Positions 32,641-43,174 of a DNA stretch of 64,000 bases are shown here, piece after piece. This stretch comes from Sinonovacula constricta (taxonomy: Eukaryota; Mollusca; Bivalvia; Cardiida; Solecurtidae): assembly GCA_007844125.1 (NCBI GenBank), contig CM017573.1:6043441-6107440 (forward strand), written 5' to 3'. Made by a program: the position numbers and the translations under genes. Position 1 is the stretch's first letter; each line of letters starts with the position of its first letter. The notes below the pieces were generated by a model. It worked only from the letters and a program-made list of their open reading frames with translations. It searched no databases and was not told the origin of the DNA.

Positions 32641-34156
32641 GTGTTAGAGATGCTTTCCACAGTTTGCTATATACTACATGTATCAGTATTTTATTCCTGT
32701 TCTGGGAAGTTTGGGAAAATTTTTTGCACAAACTCTTATTAAGTTTATTAAGGAAAGATATGTGATAAAACTACCTTATTTGTTAGAGTGTACAAATCAT
32801 GATTTTTTTCGTATTAAATTTCCATTTTTTTCAAAATCTATTAATAAGGCGCTATGAAGATTTCAACTAAAATAAACATCGACTTAAGTGTTTATTTCCC
32901 GGATGATGATGTTTGTTTATTGGGTTTATCGTCCCACCAACAGTACTTCAGTTATCTGGAGATGGTGTCCACTTAAAGCAGATATAGTGCTGCCTTCACT
33001 GTGTATAGCATGTTTGTTTATTGGGTTTATAATCCCACCAACAGTATTTCAGTTATCTGGAGATGGTGTCCACATAAATGCAGATATAGTGCTGCCTTCA
33101 CTGTGTATAGCATGTATGTTTATTGGGTTTATCGTCCCACCAACAGTATTTCAGTTATCTGGAGATGGTGTCCACATGAAGCAGATATAGCGCTGCCTTC
33201 ACTGTGTATAGCATGTTTGTTTATTGGGTTTATCATCGCACCAACAGTATTTCAGTTATCTGGAGATGGTGTCCACATGAAGCAGATATAGTGCTGCCTT
33301 CATTGTGTATAGCATGTATGTTCATTGGGTTTATCATCCCACCAACAGTATTTCAGTTATCTGGAGATGGTGTCCACATGAAGCAGATATAGTGCTGCCT
33401 TCATTGTGTATAGCATGTATGTTCATTGGGTTTATCATCCCACCAACAGTATTTCAGTTATCTGGAGATGGTGTCCACATGAAGCAGATATAGTGCTGCC
33501 TTCATTGTGTATAGCATGTATGTTCATTGGGTTTATCATCCCACCAACAGTATTTCAGTTATCTGGAGATGGTGTCCACATGAAGCAGATATAGTGCTGC
33601 CTTCATTGTGTATAGCATGTATGTTCATTGGGTTTATCATCCCACCAACAGTATTTCAGTTATCTGGAGATGGTGTCCACATAAAGCAGATATAGTGCTG
33701 CCTTCACTGTGTATAGCATGTTTGTTTATTGGGTTTATCATCCCACCAACAGTATTTCAGTTATCTGGAGATGGTGTCCACATAAAGCAGATATAGTGCT
33801 GCCTTCACTGTGTATAGCATGTATGTTTATTGGGTTTATCATCCCACCAACAGTATTTCAGTTATCTGGAGATGGTGTCCATATGAAGCAGATATAGTGC
33901 TGCCTTCACTGTATATAGCATGCCGTGAACACCTGCCATGATACCACACCCTGTCACATTATCCTGACACCGGGCCCAGCAGTCATGGAACTACCCTTAT
34001 ATTTGCTTAAGCAGCAAGGGAGTTATACCATTACCATTTTAGCGACTTTGGTATGTCACGGTCCGGGATCGAACACGAGGCCACCAATACCTGGAGCCGA
34101 CGACCTACCGACTGCGCTGCCAGGTTCTGTCGGATGATAAAGTAACGTGATCTTAA
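32641..34156 (+). mobile_element. MITE-TTAA split by SINE-1 and cut by next MITE
   Basis: The left arm (TGCTTTCCACAGTTTGC onward) and degraded core (AAAATAAACATCGACTTAAG) precede the SINE-1 array. After it, ATAAAGTAACGTGATCTTAA resumes the same element. It is then truncated by a second MITE-TTAA starting at 34153. Confidence 0.78.
32908..34130 (-). mobile_element. SINE-1 with ten tail units (satellite-like)
   Basis: Ten consecutive tail units at about 101 bp spacing (33823, 33722, 33621 and so on) precede one body and head (33920-34130, minus). Units 4 to 8 are nearly identical, sharing GTATGTTCATTGGGTTTATC, which indicates recent homogenisation. CGGATGAT flanks both sides (32900-32907, 34131-34138). 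Because the unit is not a multiple of three, short 62-codon ORFs recur in a ladder; none is a gene. Confidence 0.93.
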
Positions 34157-34636
34157 GGGCCGTATCCGACAGTTTGCCTGTGTTAAATATATCAATATCT
34201 GACCTCTGTTTTGGGGTATTTGTGTATTTTTTCTGCAGAAAGATCATACTTTAGTCTAAGCTTAGACGATTTTCAAGAGTATCTTAATTTTAGGGACATA
34301 AAACTAGTTAATCAGTTCTAAAAATGTTCATTGCTTGTAAAGCTATAAATAAGAAAGCTTGGGATTCCTGCTAAAAATAGACTTCGACGTCAGAGCGGAT
34401 GACCTGAATGAGCTAAAACATGAATGGTCATGTGGGTTTTTTAGTGTTAAAATAGCTAACTTTGCAGCGTTGCTCAGATAGGAAATACATTTTTGCAATT
34501 ACAATTGTGTCGTTATGGTCCACTTTTAACACAGGGGTAATAAACAGAATTTCGCGAGATCTGTTCAGGTAGAAATACTTAATTTGGTTGTTTAAAGAAT
34601 ATAATTTTGGTCCAAACTCTCGGACACCACCTTTAA
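34153..34636 (+). mobile_element. MITE-TTAA, near full length
   Basis: Left end TTAAGGGCCGTATCCGACAG, right end TCGGACACCACCTTTAA. Core has CTAAAAATAG at 34371-34380, GACGTCAG, a degraded E-box (TCATGTGG) and GCAGCGTTGCTCAGATAGG. Confidence 0.9.
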
Positions 34637-34750
34637 AAGGAAGTGGTCCCGTGGTTAACTTGATATAAACGTAGCTTACTGTGCAGCATGGTGCGAATAG
34701 GTAAAACATTTTATAAGGTGTTATTGCTTACTTTTCATATCTATATATAC
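34637..34750 (+). mobile_element. MITE-TTAA core fragment
   Basis: AAGTGGTCCCGTGGTTAACT then TGTGCAGCATGGTGCGAATA repeat part of the core directly after the previous copy. Confidence 0.65.
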
Positions 34751-34776
34751 TCATATACTTTATAAATACACGTTGA

Positions 34777-34850
34777 GACCGATCGCAAAAGCTCAGGTGG
34801 TAGATCCGCAAGCCGACGCTTTACCACCTCAGCCATAGATGATCATAGCC
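34777..34850. repeat. SINE-2 head fold-back
   Basis: GCTCAGGTGGTAG on the plus strand is followed after a short loop by its inverted partner TTTACCACCTCAGC. The halves correspond to the plus and minus strands of one SINE-2 tRNA-like head. Confidence 0.7.
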
Positions 34851-35227
34851 GAAAATTTCATCAGGTATTGCCGTAAAACAAGTCCGAACTAAATGGTGTT
34901 GTCCATTTAGTTTCAACCCGAGGAGAATTCTAAATTTGTACTGTTCCATCCTGTGAGTTAATGATCTTATTTTTCTTTCCAAATAAGACATGGCTGGCCT
35001 ACCTTTCTTTCAATCGGGCTTCCTTCATTCGCCATTGTTATTTACGAATTAAGGGTCAAGAAGAAAAGTAAAGGTTGGCCTTGGTTAATACAACAGCTTA
35101 CTTAACTGATTAGAGCATTTTGTATTAGTATTCTTTTCATCTATATATGGTTATGGGGGTCCATCATAATGGTGCAATTTTTCCCAACTTTTCCCGATTT
35201 ACTGTAGAATATAGAACAAACTTATGT
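34851..35227. other. No recognisable feature
   Basis: Nothing recognised. Confidence 0.5.
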
Positions 35228-35445
35228 GGAGTCTTAGTTGCCTACGCCTAACCCCACCCTCCATCACTAAAGGAAATACGGGTAGTACCACGAACGAGTC
35301 TGCCAGGTGACAGGATAATGTGACTGGGTGTGGCATCATGCCAGGTGTTTATGCTATGCATAGTAACGGCAGTAATTCATCTACTTCATGGAAACAGCAA
35401 CTCCAAATAATTTAAATATTGTCAATCGGATGAATAATAAGAAAT
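35228..35445 (+). mobile_element. Diverged SINE-1 body
   Basis: Contains GGTGACAGGATAATGTGACT, GGGTGTGGCATCATGCC and GGTGTTTATGCTATGCATAG, the SINE-1 body. Head and tail are degraded. Confidence 0.75.
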
Positions 35446-35809
35446 AAAACCAAGTGAAAAGTTATAAATAAATTTGACCCGCCAAAAGGATTATGTGAAC
35501 TGAGTTGCAATACAAACACGTCACAGTTAATAAACATGACAATAAGTCACTAAAATGCATGTTTCATGGCCAATTGCCGCTGTCTTTATTCCCATTTAGA
35601 AAAGAAAATCGGTAAATATTATGCTAGGTTTTTGATGTAGCGTGAGAAACGAAAACCCAGGTCGACATGTCATGATGATGTATACAGTATGTCTTTAGAC
35701 TGAAGCGAACTTGAAACTACTGTTCCATAACAAATACATGTAACAACATCTCTTACAAATGTCTTTGGGAAAAAAAGATCGTATTCAAACAAAACTATTT
35801 TCATTAAAC
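35446..35809. other. No recognisable feature
   Basis: Nothing recognised; the right edge may include degraded MITE-TTAA. Confidence 0.45.
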
Positions 35810-36010
35810 ATCATAATAAACCTTTGTTACCTGAGCAGATCTCGCAAAATGGTGTTTATTGATGACCTACACCCGTATGAAAAGTGTACCGTAACGTCAC
35901 AATAGTCATTACAAAACACTTATTTTCTATCTAAGCCACGCTGCAAAGTTAGCTATTTTGAAACTAAGAAAACCACGTGGCTACTAACGTTTTAGCTTTA
36001 AAGTTGGTAG
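35810..36010 (-). mobile_element. MITE-TTAA fragment, minus
   Basis: TTACCTGAGCAGATCTCGCA, AAGCCACGCTGCAAAG and AACCACGTGGCTACT in core order. Both termini are missing. Confidence 0.8.
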
Positions 36011-36029
36011 TAGTGGCTTTTAGATTTTA

Positions 36030-36185
36030 ATAGATAAAAATAGACATCGACGTCAGAGCGGATGATACGGATGACGATATTAAGATGATCTCAAAAAGTT
36101 AGTGGTCACGTGGTTTTCTCAGTGTGAAAATAGAAAAGTCTGCAGCGTGGCTCAGATAGGAAATACCTTTTGTTATAATGTGTGT
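36030..36185 (+). mobile_element. MITE-TTAA core fragment, plus
   Basis: AAAAATAGACATCGACGTCA, GTGGTCACGTGGTTTTCTC and GCAGCGTGGCTCAGATAGG in order. With the preceding minus copy it forms an inverted pair. Confidence 0.82.
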
Positions 36186-36195
36186 GGATTAATCC

Positions 36196-36532
36196 TTAAG
36201 TGTTATCGACAGTTCCTCTTCGTCAAATACACGTAAACGTGGACTGGGGGGCACTGGGGCATAATTTCTGCAAAAAGTCAAACTTGAGTCTAACAAAAGA
36301 CTATTTTGAACATTGCCAAAATTGTAAGGCAGTTAGCTTTTTCTAGCTGCACAGTTGAGATCATGTTATATAGTCATCAGTGCTCTGACGTCGATATCTA
36401 TTTTTAGCAGGAATCACTAGGGTGAGTATTTATAGATTCGGGAAGAATGAACGTTAAGATTATTACATTCCCGATCTGTACAGTTTATGAATATATGTAG
36501 TGTTTTTTGCATCAAACTGTCGGACACCACAT
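36196..36532. mobile_element. MITE-TTAA composite, inverted ends
   Basis: A left arm in plus orientation (TTAAGTGTTATCGACAG) is joined near 36345 to core and terminus in minus orientation (CTATTTTTAG at 36398-36407, AAACTGTCGGACACCAC). Probably a fold-back or recombinant copy. Confidence 0.72.
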
Positions 36533-36810
36533 ATCATGGTGATATGCGGCAGTTTTGACAAAAAAAAAATCCTTTCCCAATAACTAAAATAAATTACTGT
36601 TACTCGAATCTTTATGAAAGGGAAGCTTAACCAATTTCTATACTAAACTGTATTTCCTATTTAAGCCACGCTGCAAGGTCATGTATTTTTAAAATCACGT
36701 GACAACCTACTTTTAAGATCAAGGTATGTCATTATACATATCGATGTGACGTCGATATCTATTTTAAGCTGAAAGCCCCATAGAGCTTATTTATAGATTT
36801 GAAAAGAATA
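36533..36810 (-). mobile_element. MITE-TTAA, minus, truncated
   Basis: Starts ATGGTGATATGCGGCAG; core AAGCCACGCTGCAAGG, AATCACGTGACAACC and GACGTCGATATCTATTTTAA. The far arm ends near a C-rich stretch at 36827-36885. Confidence 0.8.
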
Positions 36811-36919
36811 GACAATAAGAGCAACCCTCCCCCCCCCAACCCCCACACCACCCCACCCCACCACACCACACCCCACCACCTCCTCAAAGGGCGCTATAAT
36901 ACTGCCATTTTAACGACTT

Positions 36920-37112
36920 TGGTATTGCAATTTTTAAACTAAGCCAACCTCGTGACAGCTTAGTTTTGAGATGACGTTATGTCGTCATCCCTGAATTCCG
37001 CACTGACGTCGGTATCTATTTTTAGCAGAGATCACTTTCATGCTTATTTATAGATTAGGATAAAAATGAACATTTAGGCTTATTTTTTCGCTATGTGTAC
37101 TGTCTTACATTA

Positions 37113-37194
<82 letters not shown>

Positions 37195-37300
37195 CTCAGA
37201 TTAAAGTATGAGTTAATGCAGAAATCATGCAGAAATTCGCAGAAACCGTAGAAAAATGTTGTTACATGCATTTGGTGTAGGTGAACTGTCGGATACCACT
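36920..37300 (-). mobile_element. MITE-TTAA, minus, with AT tract
   Basis: Core in reverse: AACCTCGTGACAGC, GACGTCGGTATCTATTTTTA with CTATTTTTAG at 37016-37025. The terminus GAACTGTCGGATACCA is at about 37284-37299. An (AT)n run expands inside the arm. Confidence 0.83.
37114..37192. repeat. AT microsatellite
   Basis: Pure (AT)n of about 78 bp inside a MITE-TTAA arm. Confidence 0.95.
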
Positions 37301-37430
37301 ATCAACTGACAACAAACCATATCAAGAAACCACCGATGTATAACTAATGATACAGGAATTCGATACTTTTCAATACCCCCATGTAGCCTTTTACAAACTA
37401 GCCATGTAATAGAGGACATTTTTTGGCATT

Positions 37431-37960
37431 TTAAAGGTGGTATCCGACAGTTTGCCGACATCTTATATATGTAACAATATTGGTAAATGAGAACTACTGT
37501 TATTCCTGCTAAAAATAGACATCGACGTCACAGTGGATGAAGTGGATGAACTAAGACATTAGTGGTCACATGGTTTTCTTGGTTTAAAAATAGCTAACTG
37601 TGCAGCGTGGTTCGGATAGAAAATACATGTTTGTAATGACGATTGTGGCGTTATGGTGTCTTTTTTCCCGACAGGTGTATGACATCGATAGCCATCATTT
37701 CACGAGATATGTTCATATAACAATGGTTTGGATGGATTGGATTTGTTGGCACTTTTTGCCGATACTGTGCAGCGACATTTCTATCATTAAAGCACAGGGG
37801 CACTTATGAGGTGCCCAGCGACTGAAACCCGGCCGGTCCATTAGGCTGACACCAACGAGTCAGCGCAATGCTGTCCCTTTAGTCCCGAGCGTTAACAATG
37901 GTTTACTAAGATGTATAATGAAAATATTTTTGGTCCAAATTGTCGGATACCCCCTTTAAA
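37431..37960 (+). mobile_element. MITE-TTAA, canonical ends, SINE-2 inside
   Basis: Left TTAAAGGTGGTATCCGACAG and right TTGTCGGATACCCCCTTTAA are the best inverted ends in the window. Core has CTAAAAATAG at 37509-37518, GACGTCAC, TCACATGGTTTTCTTGG and GCAGCGTGGTTCGGATAG. The SINE-2 at 37730-37893 splits the right arm. Confidence 0.93.
37730..37893 (-). mobile_element. SINE-2, strongly 5'-truncated
   Basis: Tail and body only, cut before the tRNA-like head. Perfect 11 bp duplication AACAATGGTTT at 37719-37729 and 37894-37904. Confidence 0.93.
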
Positions 37961-38115
37961 TTGTGTTTAAATATCCTTATAAACTCTATTTATACGTGCG
38001 TTTAACGAGCGGCCAAGGTCTAACTCGCATCTTGCCTTTAGAAGAAATCGTAACTATTGAAAACAGGAATGGTAATGTTACGCCCATGTTTTGACGAGGT
38101 GCAGGTAGCTGAACT

Positions 38116-38469
38116 TTATAGTCTGTCTATTGGGATGAGAGAAAAAGTGGTTGGGTGTGGTGGATTTTGCGAGTTTTTAGTAAACGTTTGAATTTGAAAG
38201 TAATTGTTAGGGACTATTTCTTGTAGCCGTTGACATTGGTCAGGCGCTTCCACACGAGCGGAAGAATATTTCAAATAGCCGTTAATTGTTTTAATATTTG
38301 CACTACTTTTCCGCATAATCGTTTGGCAATTGTTTAAGGTTTTTTCTCGAAGAATGAGCCTTTTCACCACAAATATTCGTTGGGAAAAAGACAGCCGGTA
38401 AAATTCAAAATGCTGGCATCTGATTGGATGAAAAAGTAGGGCACTCATTAATTTGCGATTGGGGGTCAA
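38116..38469 (-). pseudogene. Possible transposase-type helix-turn-helix fragment
   Basis: 117-residue minus frame. Residues around 25-60 (FSQRIFVVKRLILREKTL, then TINGYLKYSSARVEAPDQ) resemble the opening of helix-turn-helix domains of the DUF4817 type found in invertebrate transposon proteins, where a hydrophobic 'ERxFIVK' helix precedes a 'TI..L...' recognition helix. No catalytic domain follows within 1 kb. The match is by eye and weak, and the start methionine is arbitrary. Confidence 0.25.
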
Positions 38470-38981
38470 TAATAACCAGGCATTTTACCATAAAATAAGA
38501 AATGACAAATATATAAAAAAATAAAATACTAAAGATTAATATAAAAAGATTTTCAATACATAAAGTAATAAAAGGGAACATTTTAAAGTAAAGTGTACCA
38601 TGTAAATAACGCTGTCGTCAATTGTTGCCTTTTTTCAGGATATGGGCTTTTCATTTTTATAAGGAAATTTTCGTTCTTTGCATCACCTGTCACGAATTGA
38701 TGACTAAAAGATAGACATGCCAATGTTTATTTATGCGTTGTCACGTTCAAGTATTCATAGAATGATGAAAAGCAGCCTTCGAAAAGTAGGTGTTACAGTA
38801 TATAATTGTTTTCTTGAAATTCTGCGTTTTCTCAACTTTACACAATTTGTTTAAAGGATCAAAACATTGGGAATAGTAAAGGAATATGCATTTTTTGTCA
38901 GTACGGAAATTTGTAAAGAACAATGACTCTTTCGTATTATTGAATGCAGAGGTGTTTGTCTCATCTTTGGATTGTTTTCGA
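38470..38981. other. No recognisable feature
   Basis: AT-rich; nothing recognised. Confidence 0.5.
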
Positions 38982-39463
38982 TTTGTTTATTGGGTTTATC
39001 GTCCCACCAACAGTATTTCAGTTATCTGGAGATGGTGTCCACTTGAAGTAGATATAATGCTGCCTTCACTGTATATAGCATGTTTGTTTATTGTGTTTAT
39101 CGTCCCACCAACAGTATTTCAGTTATCTGAAGACGGTGTTCACTTGAAGTGGATATAATGCTGCCTTCACTGTCTATAGCATGTTTGTTTATTGGGTTTA
39201 TCGTCCCTCCAATAGTATTTCAGTTATCTTGAGACAGTGTCAACTTGAAGCAGATATAGTGCTGCCGTGAATACCTAGCATGATACCACACCCAGTCACA
39301 TTATCCTGATACCGGGTTAACCAGTCGTGGACCTTTCCTTAAATGCTTTTGTTGGGAGATATACCGCAACCATTTTTAACGACTTTGATATTCGCGGCCC
39401 GGGATTGAAACCGGGGCCTCCCGTACCTGGGACCGACGCCCTACCGCTTGCGCTACCAGGTCC
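38982..39463 (-). mobile_element. SINE-1 with three tail units
   Basis: Three tail units (about 38984-39260), then body and a degraded head (CCCGGGATTGAAACCGGG) to 39463. Target duplication not clear. Confidence 0.87.
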
Positions 39464-39539
39464 GGCGTTTTAAATTGCGATTGATGAATTCAAATGCCTA
39501 GTTGTTCCAGAATTCATAAAAAATGTAGTTTTTTTCTTT

Positions 39540-39705
39540 TTTTAATACACCGCAGCGACCCGTTATGGCCATTATAGCGACGTCCAGCTATTTCGGCGAA
39601 GGTAGACCCCTGACAAAGGTAGAACCACCGGCGCACCGCAAGTCAGCTGGAAGACCTTCCCACACGGGACTCGAACCCACGCGGTGAGAGGTTAAGCAGT
39701 CAGAG
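39540..39705 (-). mobile_element. SINE-3, partial head
   Basis: Contains GCGACGTCCAGCTATTTCGG, GGTAGAACCACCGGCGCACC, GCAAGTCAGCTGGAAGACC and the B box in GGACTCGAACCC. The A-box half is lost. Confidence 0.82.
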
Positions 39706-39813
39706 GAGTTTTCTGTAAATTGCTGTATGGAGATAAACTTTATGAACAGATGCAGTGGCTTTTAATGGCGCAAGGTCTTCACATAAACAGTTGAAAACTG
39801 AATCTATTTTAAA

Positions 39814-39815
<2 letters not shown>

Positions 39816-39888
<73 letters not shown>

Positions 39889-39901
39889 ACACACACACAC
39901 C

Positions 39902-39978
<77 letters not shown>

Positions 39979-39998
39979 AACACACACACACACACACA
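39816..39998. repeat. CA microsatellite
   Basis: (CA)n of about 180 bp with one interruption CACACCGGACAC near 39895-39906. All ORFs over it are artefacts. Confidence 0.96.
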
Positions 39999-39999
39999 T

Positions 40000-40519
40000 A
40001 TATTACTGTATTTTATCTAGTCAAAATTAAAACAATTGCACAAAAAAGTGATATTTTGTTAGTAGACAGTAACATTTCTATCATTACCGCTGGTAACTTT
40101 TTGTTTTCGTTTATTTGTTTTTGTCCGTTTATTTGTTGTTGTTGCTGCTGTTTTCAAAATGATATTTATAACAGGTTTTAGAATGAACAGAAGCACTTTA
40201 AACCACAGCTTATAATATACCGCTGTGTAAATATCTACGTCAAACGTCAGATCGCAATAACATTTTCCCCTATAAAAAAAGACATAAAGATGGGAAACTA
40301 GATTTTGAAAATGATAACCATCTTTTTTTAATTAGTGTTTAAAATGTTCACACCATTATAGTGTGTTTTTTTTAATCAATAAAGGAAATGTATAAATTTA
40401 ACTACAGAAATTGTTTTAAAACTGTATTACGTCGTTCTTTTTGTGCATAATTTTTTATATTGATACCCAAATTTGTGGCACGTATGAGCTACGTAATGGT
40501 CACGTGGTGTTCGGGACGT
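40000..40519. other. No recognisable feature
   Basis: AT-rich; a tiny GGTCACGTGGT near 40498 may be a MITE-TTAA relic. Confidence 0.45.
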
Positions 40520-40529
40520 CAGTCGAACC

Positions 40530-40924
40530 AAACGGAACACCTCGGATAATTCACGAATCATCTCTCGGGTGTATGTAGGTAGTCGGATCACCTCGGCCAT
40601 TTCCCTAAATGGGACTGCTTTTGTGACAGACGTCAAAACAAAGATGGCAGGTCGGATGACAGCTCACTTAAGTATGAAGCCTGTATAACTTAAATTTGTG
40701 GAGGCTTCAATTTTAAATCATCCAGGTTTAATTTACCCACCGCAGCAGACATGCAACTGCCAAACGATGCCATTGTTCATGTTTTGTGCGAACTACATTT
40801 TAGGCATATTCTTCTTCCGACTTCCGGCGAACAAAGCGATTGTGATTTCAGTAAGTATTATTGCACCAGATACATACGAGGGATGATTGTTACGAGGACG
40901 GAATTGCCCGAGGAGTTCCGATTG
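40530..40924 (+). mobile_element. MITE-M1 copy 4
   Basis: Ends AAACGGAACACCTCGG and GAGGAGTTCCGATTG. Flanks CAGTCGAACC and CAGTGTAACC agree at 8 of 10 positions, an aged 10 bp duplication. Confidence 0.9.
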
Positions 40925-40936
40925 CAGTGTAACCTT

Positions 40937-41256
40937 ATTCTCTCACCAGAGGGCGTGCTACACACGTTTCGCTTACACCTCTGTCAACGCCGGGAAAAGT
41001 AGTTCTCATACACGTGATATTCTATCGTCACATGTCGCAAAATAGTTCCCCGAAAATTTGGGTTAATATATATCTTAAACATTGTTCTAAAAAAAAAAAA
41101 AAATACCCATTTTCATTTTAAGTAAAATATACAGAGATCAAAATAATCTCACGAGCATTTTATTCATTATTTATATTTTGTACAAGAATCTTGTACACCG
41201 GGCCTTGACAGAGGTGTAAGCGAAACTTGTGTAGCACGCCCTCTGGTAAGAGAATG
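40937..41256 (+). mobile_element. MITE-M2 copy 2, 10 bp duplication
   Basis: A 320 bp element, ATTCTCTCACCAGAGGGCG to GAGAATG, with inverted ends of about 55 bp. Perfect 10 bp repeat GTGTAACCTT at 40927-40936 and 41257-41266. It sits 12 bp from the end of MITE-M1. Confidence 0.93.
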
Positions 41257-41303
41257 GTGTAACCTTAAAAAAACGTAACCGGTGTGAAAATTTAAGAATC
41301 TGG

Positions 41304-41413
41304 TACTTGACTGTCATCTTAATAGATTTTGAAAAGGCATTCGACTCAGCGTGTCAGAAATCTGTGGTTACGCGGTTCTTTGATTTCCCATATTGCTTAG
41401 CAGTGGGCTGTTA
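41304..41413 (+). pseudogene. Reverse-transcriptase fragment (motif A)
   Basis: One frame reads YLTVILIDFEKAFDSA before ending at a stop at 41411-41413. LIDFEKAFDS is the hallmark of reverse-transcriptase motif A of L1-like and related non-LTR elements, including the first catalytic aspartate. No other RT motif follows in frame. It is a small relic of a retrotransposon. Confidence 0.7.
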
Positions 41414-41628
41414 AACCCAATTTTCGGTCACACGGAGACCGTTCAGGTGGGAGTTGTGTTTATGTTAATGTGCATGTTGATAGACTTAATGTTGTTAATA
41501 AATTGGGTTCAAATGGTATAAATTTGCTGTTTAATATCGTGTGCATCGACATTTGCAATGGGACAGTAACAACGATACATTTTTTGTTGATTGTTTACAT
41601 CCAGCAACGATTGTTTTATTACATTGTA

Positions 41629-41680
41629 TGGGTCCTCCCGTACCTGGAGCCGATGCTTTATCGATTGCGTTACCAGGCCC
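41629..41680 (-). mobile_element. SINE-1 head fragment
   Basis: CCTCCCGTACCTGGAGCCGA then ATCGATTGCGTTACCAGGCC is the SINE-1 A-box half (minus). No body is attached. Confidence 0.75.
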
Positions 41681-41834
41681 AGTCTTATAAAATGTGTATT
41701 TAACAATTTGTAAAAGAACAATACAACGCCTCAACTCCAGTCGTAAAGAAGTGATTTATCACTATAAATCAGTGAACTGCCTATATAACCTTAACCTTAT
41801 ATAATCTCTTCAGTTGACAATTGAAAGATATAAA

Positions 41835-41975
41835 GCAATATTTTGCGATTCCAGAAAAGCTTTTGATCGTGTCTGACACACTAGTGTTTTTACTTATCGA
41901 ACTTAATAATGTAGGAGTCACAAGAATTCGCAGTTGCTTGGCGAGGTATGGTTTCACAAAAATAACCAAGTTTGC
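41835..41975 (+). pseudogene. Second reverse-transcriptase fragment, frameshifted
   Basis: IFCDSRKAFDRV, a stop, HTS, then in another frame LIELNNVGVTRIRSCLARYG. This matches the order of a CR1/Jockey-type RT: motif A (F-x-D-x-x-K-A-F-D-x-V), then a 'KLxxxGVxG' helix and 'WFxxYL'-like segment. A stop and frameshift make it non-functional. It comes from a different lineage than the fragment 400 bp upstream. Confidence 0.65.
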
Positions 41976-43174
41976 CGAATTCAGAAGTGAAGCTTGCAAT
42001 AAAAAAAAAAAAAATATGTATTAGAAAAGAAGTAATAAAGCGAAGTTGTCGGGTTCCAATCATATTCATCGGCTTGTAATGCTCTCTGCGGCGCATTGGA
42101 TGGCGTACACCCGTCATCTTGTGTGTGTGTGTGTGTGTTTTTATTGTTTTTCGTTTTTTTTTGGGTTTTTTTTTGTATTTTTAATTTACGACTTGTTTTT
42201 TGAAAATAACAATGTTGTCAGGTTACAAATGCATCAGAAAGCAACAGAATCTAATCATCTACATTTGTTGTTCTCTCGGTTACAACTTATCTAAGCCAGC
42301 AACAGCGGGATAGTCGAAACAGCAAATACAACAACAACGAAAACACACACACACACAAAACATTCATAAAACTGCAGCATGCAATTAGTAGAAAATAAAT
42401 CGGATTTTTCTTTTCCTGAATTTATAAATATATTTTCTTTACATAAACTTATTTAGTGCACATTACTTACGTCTGCAATGGTTTTACCACAATAGATCGA
42501 TATGGGCAGTTAATTTCAATGCCAGTTGAGATGACAATGCGCGATTGGTACACAGACAGGTTGCACCTCGTTTAGTTTAAATATGTTTACTCCCACGCAG
42601 ATAATCCTGCGTGAGGTGTCTAAAATTTAAAACCGAACTGAATAGCGAAACCCTTTTCAATCCGGTTGAAATTCCATATCACCATGGTCACGGTGTTAAT
42701 GTAAAATGTACCACAGCTGAAATTACCGGTTAGGACCGAGTTTTGTATTACCGACTGAAAATTAATCTGTTGTTTATAACAGGAAGATAGTTTTATATCG
42801 TTGTACAGCTATTTAAATTTAATGACTATTAATAACAGCTTAAGTGTGTAATAGATGACATAACACGTTTATTACATAAACGGAAATTTAGCGCAATTAT
42901 ATGGACGAAACAATCCTAGTACGACGTATCATTGTAAAGAGACACTTAGAATAACAAAGACCGACAAGGACCGACAAGGGCCGGCACTAAAGGAAAATAT
43001 CAATTCTTGAATAGTTAATAATATAAAAATTAGGGATGATAATATATTTATTTGAAAAAAAATCGTCTTTATGCCAAACTTTTTTTAAATTTATGAATAA
43101 AATGCTTAGAGGTATTTATTTTGTATGTCACATAAATTTGAAAAACAAAACAACAACAACATGCCAAATATATG
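41976..43174. other. No recognisable feature
   Basis: Short GT run at 42119-42138 and a T-rich run after it. No repeat family or gene recognised. Confidence 0.5.

Noticed and set aside
33001..33897. Ladder of 62-codon ORFs as a tandem gene family
   Set aside because: Each is the same 101 bp SINE-1 tail translated across unit borders.
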